Positions 39,989-48,789 are shown, numbered from the stretch's first letter. The stretch: 64,000 bases of DNA from an uncultured Prevotellaceae bacterium (GCA_900317325.1 ONGE01000017.1:62001-126000); one strand, 5' to 3'. The notes: generated by a model from the letters alone, not told the origin. Numbers and translations: made by a program.

Positions 39989-40705
39989 ATGGAACGAAAT
40001 TATAAATACAAACAAGAGAACATTGTCGTTGACGGGATGCTGCCGTTTGAGGACTTTTCGTCAACATTTACAGAAAGCTACTCCGAAAAATACGGGTGTA
40101 TAGTAAAGGTATATGCTGACTCTGCAAACAACAACATCATTTTGGAGGGGTCGTTCAATCGCCTGCTCCAACAGATGGACAGCACGGATTTCGCAATCAT
40201 CTCCGCTTACCGCAAAGAGAAAACCAAGAAAGAGAACATCTTGCGCAACCGCAAACTGCGTGGGATTCTCAACGATAAGAAGATGGGTGTTCATCAGTTG
40301 GTCGGTCATTGGCAGGAAGCACCCGAAGGGGGCAACCACAAGGACGCAAAGAAAAGTGTACTCACGGACATTGTTGAGCGTTCTTATTTCATTGCCCGCC
40401 CCGCAGATATGTCATACAGTGAATTCAGGCACATCATCATTGACCTGCTTACCATTGACGGCTTGGCGCAGGACTGCGGCATCATTCACAACAATGGTGG
40501 CGACTACAATGTGATCTACCCAAGCGGAACGGTTGAGAAAATCGGCGGCAACATCACTATGGACAAGGTGGGGCAAGCTTATTCCCATTATGTGAAGAAA
40601 AGCGATAGACCATTTGTGTTTGAGGGTGTTGAGTCCCCTTCTTCAATCAGCGGTATGCGAATGTTTGCCGACAACGGGTTGGAATACCCCCGCATTAACG
40701 ACTGA
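39989..40705 (+). CDS. Hypothetical protein, weakly DUF3293-like
   Basis: This 238-residue protein begins MERNYKYKQENIVVDG. A central stretch (FAIISAYRKEKTKKENILRN followed by RKLRGILNDKKMG) has the spacing of conserved Asn and Leu residues seen in DUF3293-type proteins, which is only a weak hint. The second half (EFRHIIIDLLTIDGLAQDCG and IIHNNGGDYNVIYPSG) is unrecognised. There is no signal peptide or membrane segment. The ATG at 39989 is preferred to TTG at 39983. The gene sits between two copies of a 57-base spacer, as if it were a movable cassette. Confidence 0.7.
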   Translation: MERNYKYKQENIVVDGMLPFEDFSSTFTESYSEKYGCIVKVYADSANNNIILEGSFNRLLQQMDSTDFAIISAYRKEKTKKENILRNRKLRGILNDKKMGVHQLVGHWQEAPEGGNHKDAKKSVLTDIVERSYFIARPADMSYSEFRHIIIDLLTIDGLAQDCGIIHNNGGDYNVIYPSGTVEKIGGNITMDKVGQAYSHYVKKSDRPFVFEGVESPSSISGMRMFADNGLEYPRIND

Positions 40706-40758
40706 TACGTAAATCAAGTGAATGTTCAACCTTTAAAACGGAATTCATATGTTGAGAT
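40702..40758 (+). repeat. 57-bp spacer repeat, copy 2
   Basis: It begins at the TGA stop of the 39989 gene and ends 10 bases into the next gene, whose ATG (40749) lies in it. Differences from copy 1 are five single bases. Confidence 0.92.
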
Positions 40759-41078
40759 TAATTGCGCCAAGCAAGGCCGAAAACCTGTTGCTGAAAGCCA
40801 AACTGCGTGACGATGCCTATGCCAAGTGGCTCAATAGCGATGCCGGGCAGGAAATGCAGGGCCGAGTGGCACGCTGGTTTGAAAGCAATATGTGCGGGTG
40901 TACCAGTAACCAAGGAGCCAGATACTCCTATGGCGAAATGCTCGATGTGCAGTTGGGCGGGCGGTTCGACATCGTGTATGTAATGCTCAAAGAGACGGAC
41001 ATCGCCGATCCGTATGACCGGCTGTTTGCCGCCCACAGGCTGCTTGAAATAATCAAACTGTATGATGAATCACATTAA
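40749..41078 (+). CDS. Hypothetical protein, first of a tandem pair
   Basis: This 109-residue cytoplasmic protein is of unknown function. It shares with the next gene the pattern LRDDAYAKWLNSDAGQEMQG, a WFESNMCGC segment, YSYGEMLD, RFDIVYVMLKET and DPYDRLF. The pair is therefore a tandem duplication. The start codon lies inside a duplicated spacer. The next start is 17 bases downstream. Confidence 0.7.
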   Translation: MLRLIAPSKAENLLLKAKLRDDAYAKWLNSDAGQEMQGRVARWFESNMCGCTSNQGARYSYGEMLDVQLGGRFDIVYVMLKETDIADPYDRLFAAHRLLEIIKLYDESH

Positions 41079-41094
41079 CGGAAGGAGGCCAATT

Positions 41095-41412
41095 ATGGAA
41101 ACAATAGGAAGCGTTTGGAACAGTTATCTGGAAAAGAAACTGTGGGATGATGCCTATGCCCAGTGGTTCGCAAGCGAGTCCGGGCAGGAGATGGAAGGTC
41201 GCGTGAGGCGTTGGTGCCGTGACAATCTGGAGGGTTGTTGCTTCGATGATACAAGAATCTCCTATGGCGAAATGATTGACACCCATTCTGGCAACCGCTA
41301 TGACATCGTTTATCTGTTCCTGAACGAGACAGGCATCACCGATCCCTATGACCGATGTTTCGTTGTGCGCACACTTTTGGAAGAAATGGAAAAATACGAC
41401 ACCATTGATTGA
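41095..41412 (+). CDS. Hypothetical protein, second of a tandem pair
   Basis: This 105-residue protein starts METIGSVWNSYLEKK at an ATG preceded by GGAAGGAGG, one of the few Shine-Dalgarno-like sequences in the window; an upstream in-frame start at 41062 would overlap the previous gene. It matches the previous protein in LWDDAYAQWFASESGQEMEG, RISYGEMID, YDIVYLFLNETG and DPYDRCF. Function unknown; the paired copies could be immunity- or adaptor-like, but nothing in the sequence shows this. Confidence 0.7.
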   Translation: METIGSVWNSYLEKKLWDDAYAQWFASESGQEMEGRVRRWCRDNLEGCCFDDTRISYGEMIDTHSGNRYDIVYLFLNETGITDPYDRCFVVRTLLEEMEKYDTID

Positions 41413-41469
41413 TGCATTGGAGAATCTTCTCTATAGTGTTATTCTCTGAGGAACAAGTATTTTAAAAAA

Positions 41470-41493
41470 GCAGGCGGCGCTGGCGACGCTTGC
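41470..41493. terminator. Weak hairpin GCAGGCG/CGCTTGC
   Basis: It is a seven-pair stem with one G-T pair and A-runs on both sides. It could terminate the cassette genes but lacks a good T-tract on the plus strand. Confidence 0.3.
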
Positions 41494-41588
41494 CTTCTCA
41501 AAAAAATCTTGTGGCGCTTTTGCCATGAACACGGTCATACAAAGATTGAAAGAATTGTCTAAAAACGTGCTGAAGGTGAAAAAATGCT

Positions 41589-41596
41589 TATCTTTG
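41589..41596 (+). promoter_or_regulatory. TATCTTTG element
   Basis: It matches TAnnTTTG and lies 51 bases before the ATG at 41648. Confidence 0.6.
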
Positions 41597-41647
41597 CAAT
41601 CTCGTTAGATAGATAAACATATTTTATCCACTTTAATACGATTTATT

Positions 41648-42058
41648 ATGAAAAAACTGACATTCTTATTGGTCGCGTTATTGACTGTCTTGGCTGTCAA
41701 TGCACAGGATAAAGGCTACGTGTGCACCGGCGATCATGTGAACATCCGCACTGGAGCGGGAGTCAAATACCGCGTCATGGATGAGGAAACCGGCCACAAG
41801 CGCCAGTTGTCAAAAGGCGACGTTGTGTTAGATTGTGGACAAAAGAAAAATGGCTATTGCCTTGTCAACGGGCCATTAGCATGGGGCGGTGACGAAAGAG
41901 ACGGTTGGGTCTCGCAAAAATATCTGCGCCCGGTCACGTTATGCCCCACGTGTGGAGGAACAAAACTTGAAAACATAGCGAAGGAAGAAATCGACCTTGT
42001 CACTTGCCGCAAGTGCAAAGGCAAAGGTTATATAGAAGCACATCATAAAGGTAAATGA
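41648..42058 (+). CDS. Secreted SH3-like protein with a DnaJ-type CxxC pair
   Basis: This 136-residue protein has a signal peptide (MKKLTFLLVALLTVLAVNAQ). An SH3b-like domain follows (YVCTGDHVNIRTGAGVKYRV, residues about 24-95, ending DGWVSQKYLRPV). The C-terminal part holds CPTCGG and CRKCKGKGY, about 20 residues apart, like a half zinc-binding repeat of DnaJ. A zinc ribbon on an exported SH3b domain is unusual. It has its own promoter and terminator, so it is a single-gene unit. A role at the cell wall is possible but not shown. Confidence 0.75.
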   Translation: MKKLTFLLVALLTVLAVNAQDKGYVCTGDHVNIRTGAGVKYRVMDEETGHKRQLSKGDVVLDCGQKKNGYCLVNGPLAWGGDERDGWVSQKYLRPVTLCPTCGGTKLENIAKEEIDLVTCRKCKGKGYIEAHHKGK

Positions 42059-42070
42059 CGAAAAAAAGAA

Positions 42071-42098
42071 AGCGAGGCCCTAACGGCTTCGCTTTTTT
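42071..42098 (+). terminator. Rho-independent terminator
   Basis: AGCGAGGCC pairs with GGCTTCGCT around CTAAC, followed by TTTTTT, 12 bases after the stop. Confidence 0.8.
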
Positions 42099-42109
42099 AA
42101 TGCTCGTGT

Positions 42110-42201
42110 CCAAAACCCGTTGATCTTGTTCACGCCGGCGATGTTGACCTCAGGGCCGCCATTCACATCGGCATTATTGACCACGATGTCACCGTTGATA
42201 T
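42110..42201 (-). pseudogene. Dockerin-like gene remnant
   Basis: One reverse-strand frame reads DINGDIVVNNADVNGGPEVN then IAGVNKING, resembling the DVNGDGxVNxADVN calcium-binding loops at the ends of Bacteroidales surface proteins. There is no start codon and no upstream body, so it is a fragment. The remainder of the 290-base gap holds the terminator and the next promoter. Confidence 0.4.
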
Positions 42202-42322
42202 CGCATTATCAACACATCGTGAAAAAATGATGTGAGTGGCAGGGTGTCGTTGAGGTGTGAAGTTTTTCATTCGAAAATTATAGAAAACAGTTATTATATT
42301 CGTTTAATTACAGAAAAAAATG

Positions 42323-42330
42323 TATTTTTG
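42323..42330 (+). promoter_or_regulatory. TATTTTTG element for the C10 protease gene
   Basis: It lies 22 bases before the ATG at 42353, so an in-frame Met at 42320 cannot be the start. Confidence 0.65.
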
Positions 42331-42352
42331 CGCTACTAAACTTAATAATCAT

Positions 42353-45300
42353 ATGAAAAGAACATCTCTACTATTCATCGCCATGCTGGCTGCATTGATG
42401 ATGACAGCCACGCAGTTCACACAGGAGCAGGCAAAACATGCTGCAGAACAGTTTGTGAAACAAAAGGTTGGCAAAAATGCCTCAATCAGTGAAATCAAAT
42501 CGCTGCCCATCAATCAAGCAAGGTTATCGGCAACGAGCAACGACGGCGAGGTGACGGCCTATGCCGTAAACCTGGACAACAATGACGGCTTTGTGTTGGT
42601 TATTGGTAATGACCAGAGCCATGACATCCTGGGTTATTGTGACCACGGCACTTTCAACGAGCAGCAGATGCCGCCCAACATGCGCTTGTGGCTTGAAAAA
42701 TACCTGTCATGCGCCAGGGGCGTCAAGGACATGAATACCGCTCGCTCACTTCGCTCGGCACCGGGTGTTCCCACCAAGACTCCCATTGCTCCATTGCTCA
42801 AGAGCAAGTGGAACCAAGACTCTCCTTACAATGACCAGTGCCCAGAGTTAAATGAAGGCCAGCATTGTGCTACCGGTTGCACCAACACGGCAATGGCCCA
42901 GGTGATGTTCTATCACAAGTGGCCCACGGGTGCTACAGCTGCAATCCCCGGCTATACCCCCGACAACAGTGGAGGCACCCACTTCCCCACGCTGCCGGCC
43001 CTTGAGCCCACAACCTTTGACTGGAGCAAGATGCTTCCCACCTACGAACATGGCGGAGACGGCACCGAGGTTGCCCGTTTCTTTAAATATCTAGGCACGG
43101 CATCACTCACCGATTATGGTAAAGAAAGCAGCGCAACAGGCTATAATGCCCTGCAAGCCATTATCAAGTATTTTGATTACGATGCCAGTGCAAGCACCGT
43201 GTGGCGCTGCCAGCGCTCCTACCAAGAGTGGATCGATATGCTCTATGCCGAGCTCAAGGCTAAGCGCCCGGTAATGTTCAGCGGCACCGCGACAGATGGA
43301 GCACACTCGTTTGTCGTTGATGGATATCTCGAAGATGACTACTTCCATGTGAACTGGGGATGGGGCGGCTTTAGCGACGGCTTTTACAGAGTGCTGCTCA
43401 TGGATCCAAATGAGCAGGGCATCGGTGGCAGCCCGAACAATGATAAATACTCCATCGACCAGGTCGCATTCTTTGGAGTAAAACCCAATGGGGGTGGTGC
43501 AGCAACGCCTCCCAGGCTGGCTGTGCTGAAAAACTGGCTGTACTATGATGCTCAGGGCAATAGCTCCTTTGACGGTCAATGTCAGGAAAGCACCAGTCCC
43601 TACTTCGATAATTCAGGCTATCTTGTCTATGTCGGTATGCAGAGTCATTATTTTAATACAGTAACCGGCGACTTTGAGCTTGGATGCAGGCTTGTAAAAG
43701 ATGACGGAAGTGTGACAAAGGATTATCCTTGGGAGCAATCTGCCAAATTCATTCCAAACTCTGGTTATTATGACCATAAAAAGGACCTGTACATCGATCC
43801 CGTTGCCGATCCCCAATTAACCGATGGAGACTACAAGATGTATTTCATCAGCAAGCTGAAGACCTCCGATACATGGCAGCTGAATGAAGGCAGTGAGAAT
43901 CATTACATGCTGATCCATCTGGACCATGCCCATAATTCACTCACAGCCAAGGCCGTGTCGAACGAGGCAGAACTGAGTGTGGAGGAAGTGAAATTCGAGA
44001 CCCCTACTCCCACGGTGGGAAAACTTTGCGAACTGACGGTTACAATTAAGAACGATGGTCCAATTGCCTATCATGGTGACTTGGGTATAAGCAAAAAAGA
44101 GGGCGGATGGCTTGATGCCAAAGGCTGTGACGTGGAACCAGGGCAAAGCATTTCACTCAGTCTGTCATTCAAGCCCCAAAAAGCGGGTGAATTAAACTAC
44201 ACTATAAAAGAGGAAATCAATGTTCTGTACACTGGAACCTTGAATGTTGCCGAGAACAACTCGGATAGCAACTGCGACCTCACTATCACTCACCAAGTCA
44301 CAAATGCCGAAGGCACCGAGATTGCCGCTCCTAGGGCAAAGCTTGACCTCACTGTCACCAACAACAGCGACAATGATTACTATGGGGCAATCTACGTCTA
44401 CTGCTTCAGTTACACAGGTGACGAGGCCGAAATAGAACATACATCCTCTCCTGAGACAATCCCGGCTCACCAAACCGTGGTTCTGCACCGCGAGTCGCCC
44501 GACCTCGCTGAAGGCGTACAATACCGCTTCTCTACCATGTACATCAAAAATGGAGCCCAGATAGAACAAGACATACCAGAGACTTTCTACACAACAGTTC
44601 CGTTCTACTATACCTACGATGCCGAGGGCAAGGAAAGCTCCAAACGCGCAACTGCTACTTTGCAGCCCGACGCAACGGAGTGTGCAATCGACGTGACGGT
44701 AGCTCCCGTGGTGACAAGCGTCATCACAAGCGCCAATCCCAACCTGATCATCTTTGCGTCGGACGACAGCCCCCTCACGGGCGACAACATCGTCAAGAGC
44801 CTGCAGGCCCAGAACGTCAAGCTCGTCGACGGATATCCATTCTATACGCCAATTGATTTCAAGGCTCAGCACATCAGCTACACGCGTACTCCCGAGCGAT
44901 ACTATGACATTAAGAACGACAAGGGATTGACCACGTTGACCCTCCCGTTTGCAGCGACAAGTTGCCATGCAATAATCAACGGAGTTGAAACGCCGCTCAG
45001 ATGGTACACCGACAACACCGATGGCGAGTTGATGGTCGTTACTTTCAAGTATGAAAACGGCAGCGAGCTGTTCTTTGGCTTTCCTGAAACCACATTGAAC
45101 GCTTTCTATCCCTATCTGCTGGGCGTTCCGTCAACATTGAATGAAAGCACGTCGCTCTTGAATGTGCCCATAACATTCAGCGCCGACAATGTAGACATGA
45201 CTTTCAACAGTGCGGCCATTACCGGACTGGAATATAAGATGAAAGGCACCTTGATGCCCATGAAAAACGAGAAAGAGATCTATGTCCTCAATGCCGATGG

Positions 45301-45544
45301 TTCAGCCTTCGAATACGGCACCCACTCGGTGAACCCGTTCCGCGCCTACTGTGTGCCCATAGGCTTCCAGAATCCTGCCGACCTGCTGACGATTAAACTC
45401 ACCTTTGAAACAGGCATCAGCGAGATTTTTGACAATGAGGTCATCGACCTGCAAGGTCCCTACTACAACATCAACGGACAGCGCGTGTCGAAGCCTGATA
45501 AGGGCATCTACATTGTCAACGGAAAGAAGATTTTATTTAAGTAA
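42353..45544 (+). CDS. Secreted C10 (streptopain-type) cysteine protease, multidomain
   Basis: This protein of about 1063 residues has a signal peptide (MKRTSLLFIAMLAALMMTA). A propeptide follows (QEQAKHAAEQFVKQKVG to about residue 120). The C10 catalytic domain has nucleophile C176 in HCATGCTNTAMAQVM and H318 in DGAHSFVVDGY, followed by HVNWGWGG. The remaining 700 residues are beta-rich Ig-like domains. The C-terminus, YNINGQRVSKPDKGIYIVNG followed by KKILFK, resembles sorting tails of Prevotella-type secreted proteins. It is likely a secreted or surface protease that degrades host or dietary proteins. It forms its own unit with promoter and terminator. Confidence 0.9.
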   Translation: MKRTSLLFIAMLAALMMTATQFTQEQAKHAAEQFVKQKVGKNASISEIKSLPINQARLSATSNDGEVTAYAVNLDNNDGFVLVIGNDQSHDILGYCDHGTFNEQQMPPNMRLWLEKYLSCARGVKDMNTARSLRSAPGVPTKTPIAPLLKSKWNQDSPYNDQCPELNEGQHCATGCTNTAMAQVMFYHKWPTGATAAIPGYTPDNSGGTHFPTLPALEPTTFDWSKMLPTYEHGGDGTEVARFFKYLGTASLTDYGKESSATGYNALQAIIKYFDYDASASTVWRCQRSYQEWIDMLYAELKAKRPVMFSGTATDGAHSFVVDGYLEDDYFHVNWGWGGFSDGFYRVLLMDPNEQGIGGSPNNDKYSIDQVAFFGVKPNGGGAATPPRLAVLKNWLYYDAQGNSSFDGQCQESTSPYFDNSGYLVYVGMQSHYFNTVTGDFELGCRLVKDDGSVTKDYPWEQSAKFIPNSGYYDHKKDLYIDPVADPQLTDGDYKMYFISKLKTSDTWQLNEGSENHYMLIHLDHAHNSLTAKAVSNEAELSVEEVKFETPTPTVGKLCELTVTIKNDGPIAYHGDLGISKKEGGWLDAKGCDVEPGQSISLSLSFKPQKAGELNYTIKEEINVLYTGTLNVAENNSDSNCDLTITHQVTNAEGTEIAAPRAKLDLTVTNNSDNDYYGAIYVYCFSYTGDEAEIEHTSSPETIPAHQTVVLHRESPDLAEGVQYRFSTMYIKNGAQIEQDIPETFYTTVPFYYTYDAEGKESSKRATATLQPDATECAIDVTVAPVVTSVITSANPNLIIFASDDSPLTGDNIVKSLQAQNVKLVDGYPFYTPIDFKAQHISYTRTPERYYDIKNDKGLTTLTLPFAATSCHAIINGVETPLRWYTDNTDGELMVVTFKYENGSELFFGFPETTLNAFYPYLLGVPSTLNESTSLLNVPITFSADNVDMTFNSAAITGLEYKMKGTLMPMKNEKEIYVLNADGSAFEYGTHSVNPFRAYCVPIGFQNPADLLTIKLTFETGISEIFDNEVIDLQGPYYNINGQRVSKPDKGIYIVNGKKILFK

Positions 45545-45573
45545 TCAACAGGCATAGCCAAATGCCATTATGG

Positions 45574-45607
45574 AGTGCGCTGCGTTTTTCGTGGCGCACT
45601 TCTTTTA
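45574..45607 (+). terminator. Terminator of the C10 protease gene
   Basis: AGTGCGC pairs with GCGCACT, followed by TCTTTTAT. A smaller hairpin GGCAT/ATGCC lies just before it (45551-45566). Confidence 0.65.
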
Positions 45608-45666
45608 TAACCAGAACCTGGGCTCAACGGATTAAAGGTGAGGGCCGCAGTTCATATCACCAAAGA

Positions 45667-45706
45667 GCAGAAAAGGCAGGATCGTGCGACCCTGCCTTTG
45701 TTCTGC
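45667..45706 (-). terminator. Terminator of the C69 peptidase gene
   Basis: AAAGGCAGG pairs with CCTGCCTTT, extended by GCAGAA/TTCTGC, 17 bases beyond the reverse-strand stop codon. Confidence 0.7.
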
Positions 45707-45722
45707 TAAAAAACTCCCGCGT

Positions 45723-47375
45723 TTACAGCGACTTGATGTCTCCGGAGCTTTCGGGCATCAGGTAGCGGGTGCCGGTGTCCTTGCTGATTTGTTCACGGTA
45801 CTGCTGGTCATAGCCCGGTGTGGTATAGCGCCCGGGAACGACGACACCGTTCTCTGACGGTTTCATGATCTGGTCGTTGTGCTTCACGGCTATGAGACGG
45901 AAGAGTTTGTCCCAACGCTGCATCATCCGGGCGGTGTAGGCAGCACTCTTGCTGGTGAGGTAGCTGACGCGCTCACGCTTGGTGAGGGGCTCAATGTCTT
46001 TCAATACCTGTGCCTGGTCGGCAGCGTAAAAGTCCTCCAACTCCTGCTGCGCCTCACGCAGGTCGCCTATCATGACACTGTAGCGCGGATAAATCATGTT
46101 GGCCACCAGATTGTTCAGCCAGAAGGCGCTGTGCTCGCTGAACTCGTTATTCACGTTGTTCTCACGGCGGAAAGCCTCGGGCACCTCATTCACGCAGCAA
46201 TACACGGGCACATAGGCTATCATGTTAGCATCGTCACAGTTGAAGTACATGATGCCTCCCACCTCGTCGGGGAGCCAGTTGCGAAGCTGTGATACCAAGG
46301 TGAAGCCCGACTGGGGGGTGCCGATGGCACGCTCACGGAAGTAGTTTTTTCCATCGACTTCCCAGTTCATGGGCATCGGGCGGTATGGTGAACTCCAGGG
46401 CCCTGCACTCATGTCGGCTGTCATGTCGAGCGGAGTGCCCTCGTAATGGTCGCGCATGTCGTTCATGATGTCACGCACCGACACCTTCTTGTCGGGCTTG
46501 ATGTAGAGCGGCAGATGGTCGCAAACGTCGTGCTGGCCGTTGATGTAGGGCAGGTACTTGTCCATCTCGGCCTGGTCGTAGTGGTGGCGGAAGAAACTCC
46601 ACACGCGGGCGTCGGCATAGCGCACTTTGGGAAAGGAGATTGGGCAATAGGCATCGCGGAAGCTGAAGTCCGCATCCTTGCCGTTAAAATAGCCTTTCTC
46701 GCGTGCAAAGGAAATCACGTCCCTTGAATAGAGGCAGTTCTTGGGATCCTTCAACGGGAACTGGCGTATGCGGGAGAGATTGGCATGGGCACAGATGCAG
46801 TCATCAGGGATACGGACGGCAACCCACACGGCACCTTTCACGCCCGGCCCTTTGCCCACGATTTCGAGAATCCATGCCTCGTTCTTGTCGCACACGGTGA
46901 TGGTCTCGCCCGTGCTATTGTAACCATACTCCTGCACGAGGTCGGTCATGATGATGATGGCCTCGCGTGCCGTGGCAGCGCGCTCCAGTCCCAGGTGCAT
47001 CATGGTGAAATAATCGAGCAGTCCATCAGGATTCTGCAACTCCAGGCGGCCGTCGAAGGTGGTTTCCACGATGCTCACCTGCTTCTCGTTAATAAAGCCG
47101 ATGACGTCGTAGGTGTATTCCACCTGAGGGATATAGCCCCTCACGGATCCCCTGCCCCACTCACGGACGGCAATCTTCTCGTCCTTCTCATGCCTGCCGC
47201 CCGGAGTGCGCGACAGGGAACCGGCGAAGCCATAGCCATCACAATTATAGGTACAAATCACCGAGCCGTCGGCCGAGGCTGCCTTGCCGACGATAAGGTT
47301 GGTACATGCCCATGACGGAGCGACGGCCAGCGCCAGCATCGCTACGAGGGAAAAAAGAAATCGTTTCGTTTTCAT
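45723..47375 (-). CDS. Secreted C69 family dipeptidase
   Basis: This 550-residue protein has a signal peptide (MKTKRFLFSLVAMLALAVAPSWA). Cleavage exposes Cys24 in ACTNLIVGKAASADGS, the N-terminal nucleophile of C69 (U34) peptidases. Other family segments are YNCDGYGF, YTYDVIGFINEKQVSIVETT, and DKNEAWILEIVGKGPG. It hydrolyses dipeptides or short peptides in the periplasm. It has its own TATCTTTG promoter and a terminator. The length is normal for the longer Bacteroidales members. Confidence 0.9.
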   Translation of the reverse strand: MKTKRFLFSLVAMLALAVAPSWACTNLIVGKAASADGSVICTYNCDGYGFAGSLSRTPGGRHEKDEKIAVREWGRGSVRGYIPQVEYTYDVIGFINEKQVSIVETTFDGRLELQNPDGLLDYFTMMHLGLERAATAREAIIIMTDLVQEYGYNSTGETITVCDKNEAWILEIVGKGPGVKGAVWVAVRIPDDCICAHANLSRIRQFPLKDPKNCLYSRDVISFAREKGYFNGKDADFSFRDAYCPISFPKVRYADARVWSFFRHHYDQAEMDKYLPYINGQHDVCDHLPLYIKPDKKVSVRDIMNDMRDHYEGTPLDMTADMSAGPWSSPYRPMPMNWEVDGKNYFRERAIGTPQSGFTLVSQLRNWLPDEVGGIMYFNCDDANMIAYVPVYCCVNEVPEAFRRENNVNNEFSEHSAFWLNNLVANMIYPRYSVMIGDLREAQQELEDFYAADQAQVLKDIEPLTKRERVSYLTSKSAAYTARMMQRWDKLFRLIAVKHNDQIMKPSENGVVVPGRYTTPGYDQQYREQISKDTGTRYLMPESSGDIKSL

Positions 47376-47399
47376 ATCATGTCGTTTTTTCTATTGGGA

Positions 47400-47407
47400 C
47401 AAAGATA
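47400..47407 (-). promoter_or_regulatory. TATCTTTG element for the C69 gene
   Basis: It lies 24 bases upstream of the ATG on the reverse strand. Confidence 0.65.
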
Positions 47408-47567
47408 GTGCAAGCCAAATATAACGGCAAATATATTTGCCAATTGTTGAGGTGAAGCCTATCTTTGACGCAAGGCAATACTACCCATTTTACAAAAAGC
47501 ACACGAAATACAGGTATCAGACTGTCGGTCAATCTGATGAGACAAGAATTCTGTATTGTATCCTTTG

Positions 47568-48050
47568 TTATTTCTGGGAGAGGGTACCGAGCATTTCTAC
47601 CAGTATGTCGATAGCCTCGTTGGCACGGCTTATCGGGCTCTGGATGGACCCTGAGAAACCTTCCGGCTCCTTGGTAATCATCAGGAACCACACGACTACG
47701 GTTTGCGTTCCGTCGTCCTCATCGGTTTCGATCGACCGCACGAGCGCATAGTCGTCTTTGACCAGTTTCTGGTCCACTTTGTGGCCGTTGCTCGTTTTCA
47801 TATACTCCCAATTGTCGGCGGCCTCTTTCAGCTGACTCTTTGTTGGGCCATAATCATTGTAAGTGACATCAAAACGGATCTCATCATCAGGCGAAGCCAC
47901 GTTCATCCACTCATCACCATAAAAAGTCACTTCCCAGTCGGCAGGATAGTTGATCTTGAGTTTCTCGTTCTCGAAGGTTTTGAAGTCGGTTGCCGTCGTG
48001 ACGAGGTTCACCATCAAAGCCATCAGTAAAATCATCAATTCTTTCTTCAT
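47568..48050 (-). CDS. Small exported protein of unknown function
   Basis: This 160-residue protein has a hydrophobic N-terminus (MKKELMILLMALMVNLVTTA). The mature part begins KTFENEKLKINYPADWEVTF, the pattern of PsbP-like or DUF1795-type single-domain proteins. The rest (WMNVASPDDEIRFDVTYNDYG and a C-terminal helix) fits a small alpha/beta domain. Its role is unknown. It has its own TATCTTTG promoter, 23 bases before the ATG. Confidence 0.65.
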   Translation of the reverse strand: MKKELMILLMALMVNLVTTATDFKTFENEKLKINYPADWEVTFYGDEWMNVASPDDEIRFDVTYNDYGPTKSQLKEAADNWEYMKTSNGHKVDQKLVKDDYALVRSIETDEDDGTQTVVVWFLMITKEPEGFSGSIQSPISRANEAIDILVEMLGTLSQK

Positions 48051-48073
48051 AATAAACAGTATTTAGGTGGTTA

Positions 48074-48081
48074 CAAAGATA
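48074..48081 (-). promoter_or_regulatory. TATCTTTG element
   Basis: It lies upstream of the ATG at 48050 on the reverse strand. Confidence 0.65.
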
Positions 48082-48121
48082 GCTGTTTTTTCGCTAAACA
48101 CAAACTTTCTTTAAGATTAGT

Positions 48122-48760
48122 TTACTCCAGATTGTTGCAGCGGGCAATGAGGCTCTCGAGCATCCCGTGCCAGTCACCACCATTATCAGGCTGTAACACA
48201 TGTATGCCCAACGCGGCGGCCGCCTGGGTGTTGTGGGCGCTATCATCTATGAAAACCGTCTCGTCAGGCTTTGCCTGTTCTCCTTGAAGCATCATCTCGA
48301 AGATACGGCGTTCGGGCTTCATGATACCCATTTCATAGCTGAGATAGAGCGCATCAAAGTAGTGGTCTAAACCATGTCCCCGGCCATCGAAGGCGCTGCT
48401 GAGCGCCCACTGCATCATGAACGGGTTCGTGTTGCTGAGCAAGCTGACCCTGAAGCCCCGCTGGCGCAACTCGGTGAGTTTGTCCAGGTTGCGCTGCGGC
48501 AGGTCCACTGCATAGCCCTGCCATCCATAGGCGCATTCCTCAAGCGTCAGTTCCGTTCCCGCCAGTTCACTCAACTGGCAGCGGAACTGCTCGGCAGTAA
48601 TCTTACCGCTCTCGAGATCCCCAAAGATTCCTATCTGGGCAAAAGCATCGAGATAGGATGCGGCATCGTGAAACCCCACCTCATCAAAACGCCTGATGGC
48701 TTGGTTCTTATCTATCTTGAAGATAACGCCACCTAAATCAAAGACAATGTTCTTTATCAT
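48122..48760 (-). CDS. HAD superfamily hydrolase, subfamily IA
   Basis: This 212-residue cytoplasmic phosphatase-like protein has motif I FDLGGVIF (nucleophile Asp in IVFDLGG), motif II LLSNTNP, the Lys motif GIMKPERRIFE and motif IV VFIDDSAHN. The second Asp of motif I is Gly-replaced, as in YihX-like members, so the substrate is probably a sugar phosphate or nucleotide; it cannot be read from sequence. ATG 48760 is preferred over an upstream TTG because a TACCTTTG promoter lies at 48782-48789. Confidence 0.85.
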   Translation of the reverse strand: MIKNIVFDLGGVIFKIDKNQAIRRFDEVGFHDAASYLDAFAQIGIFGDLESGKITAEQFRCQLSELAGTELTLEECAYGWQGYAVDLPQRNLDKLTELRQRGFRVSLLSNTNPFMMQWALSSAFDGRGHGLDHYFDALYLSYEMGIMKPERRIFEMMLQGEQAKPDETVFIDDSAHNTQAAAALGIHVLQPDNGGDWHGMLESLIARCNNLE

Positions 48761-48781
48761 AAACCATTTTAAATATCCATG

Positions 48782-48789
48782 CAAAGGTA
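48782..48789 (-). promoter_or_regulatory. TACCTTTG element for the HAD gene
   Basis: It lies 21 bases upstream of the chosen ATG. Confidence 0.65.

Noticed and set aside
45562-45765. 67-codon plus-strand frame after the C10 protease
   Set aside because: It overlaps two terminator hairpins and the end of the C69 gene and has no motif.
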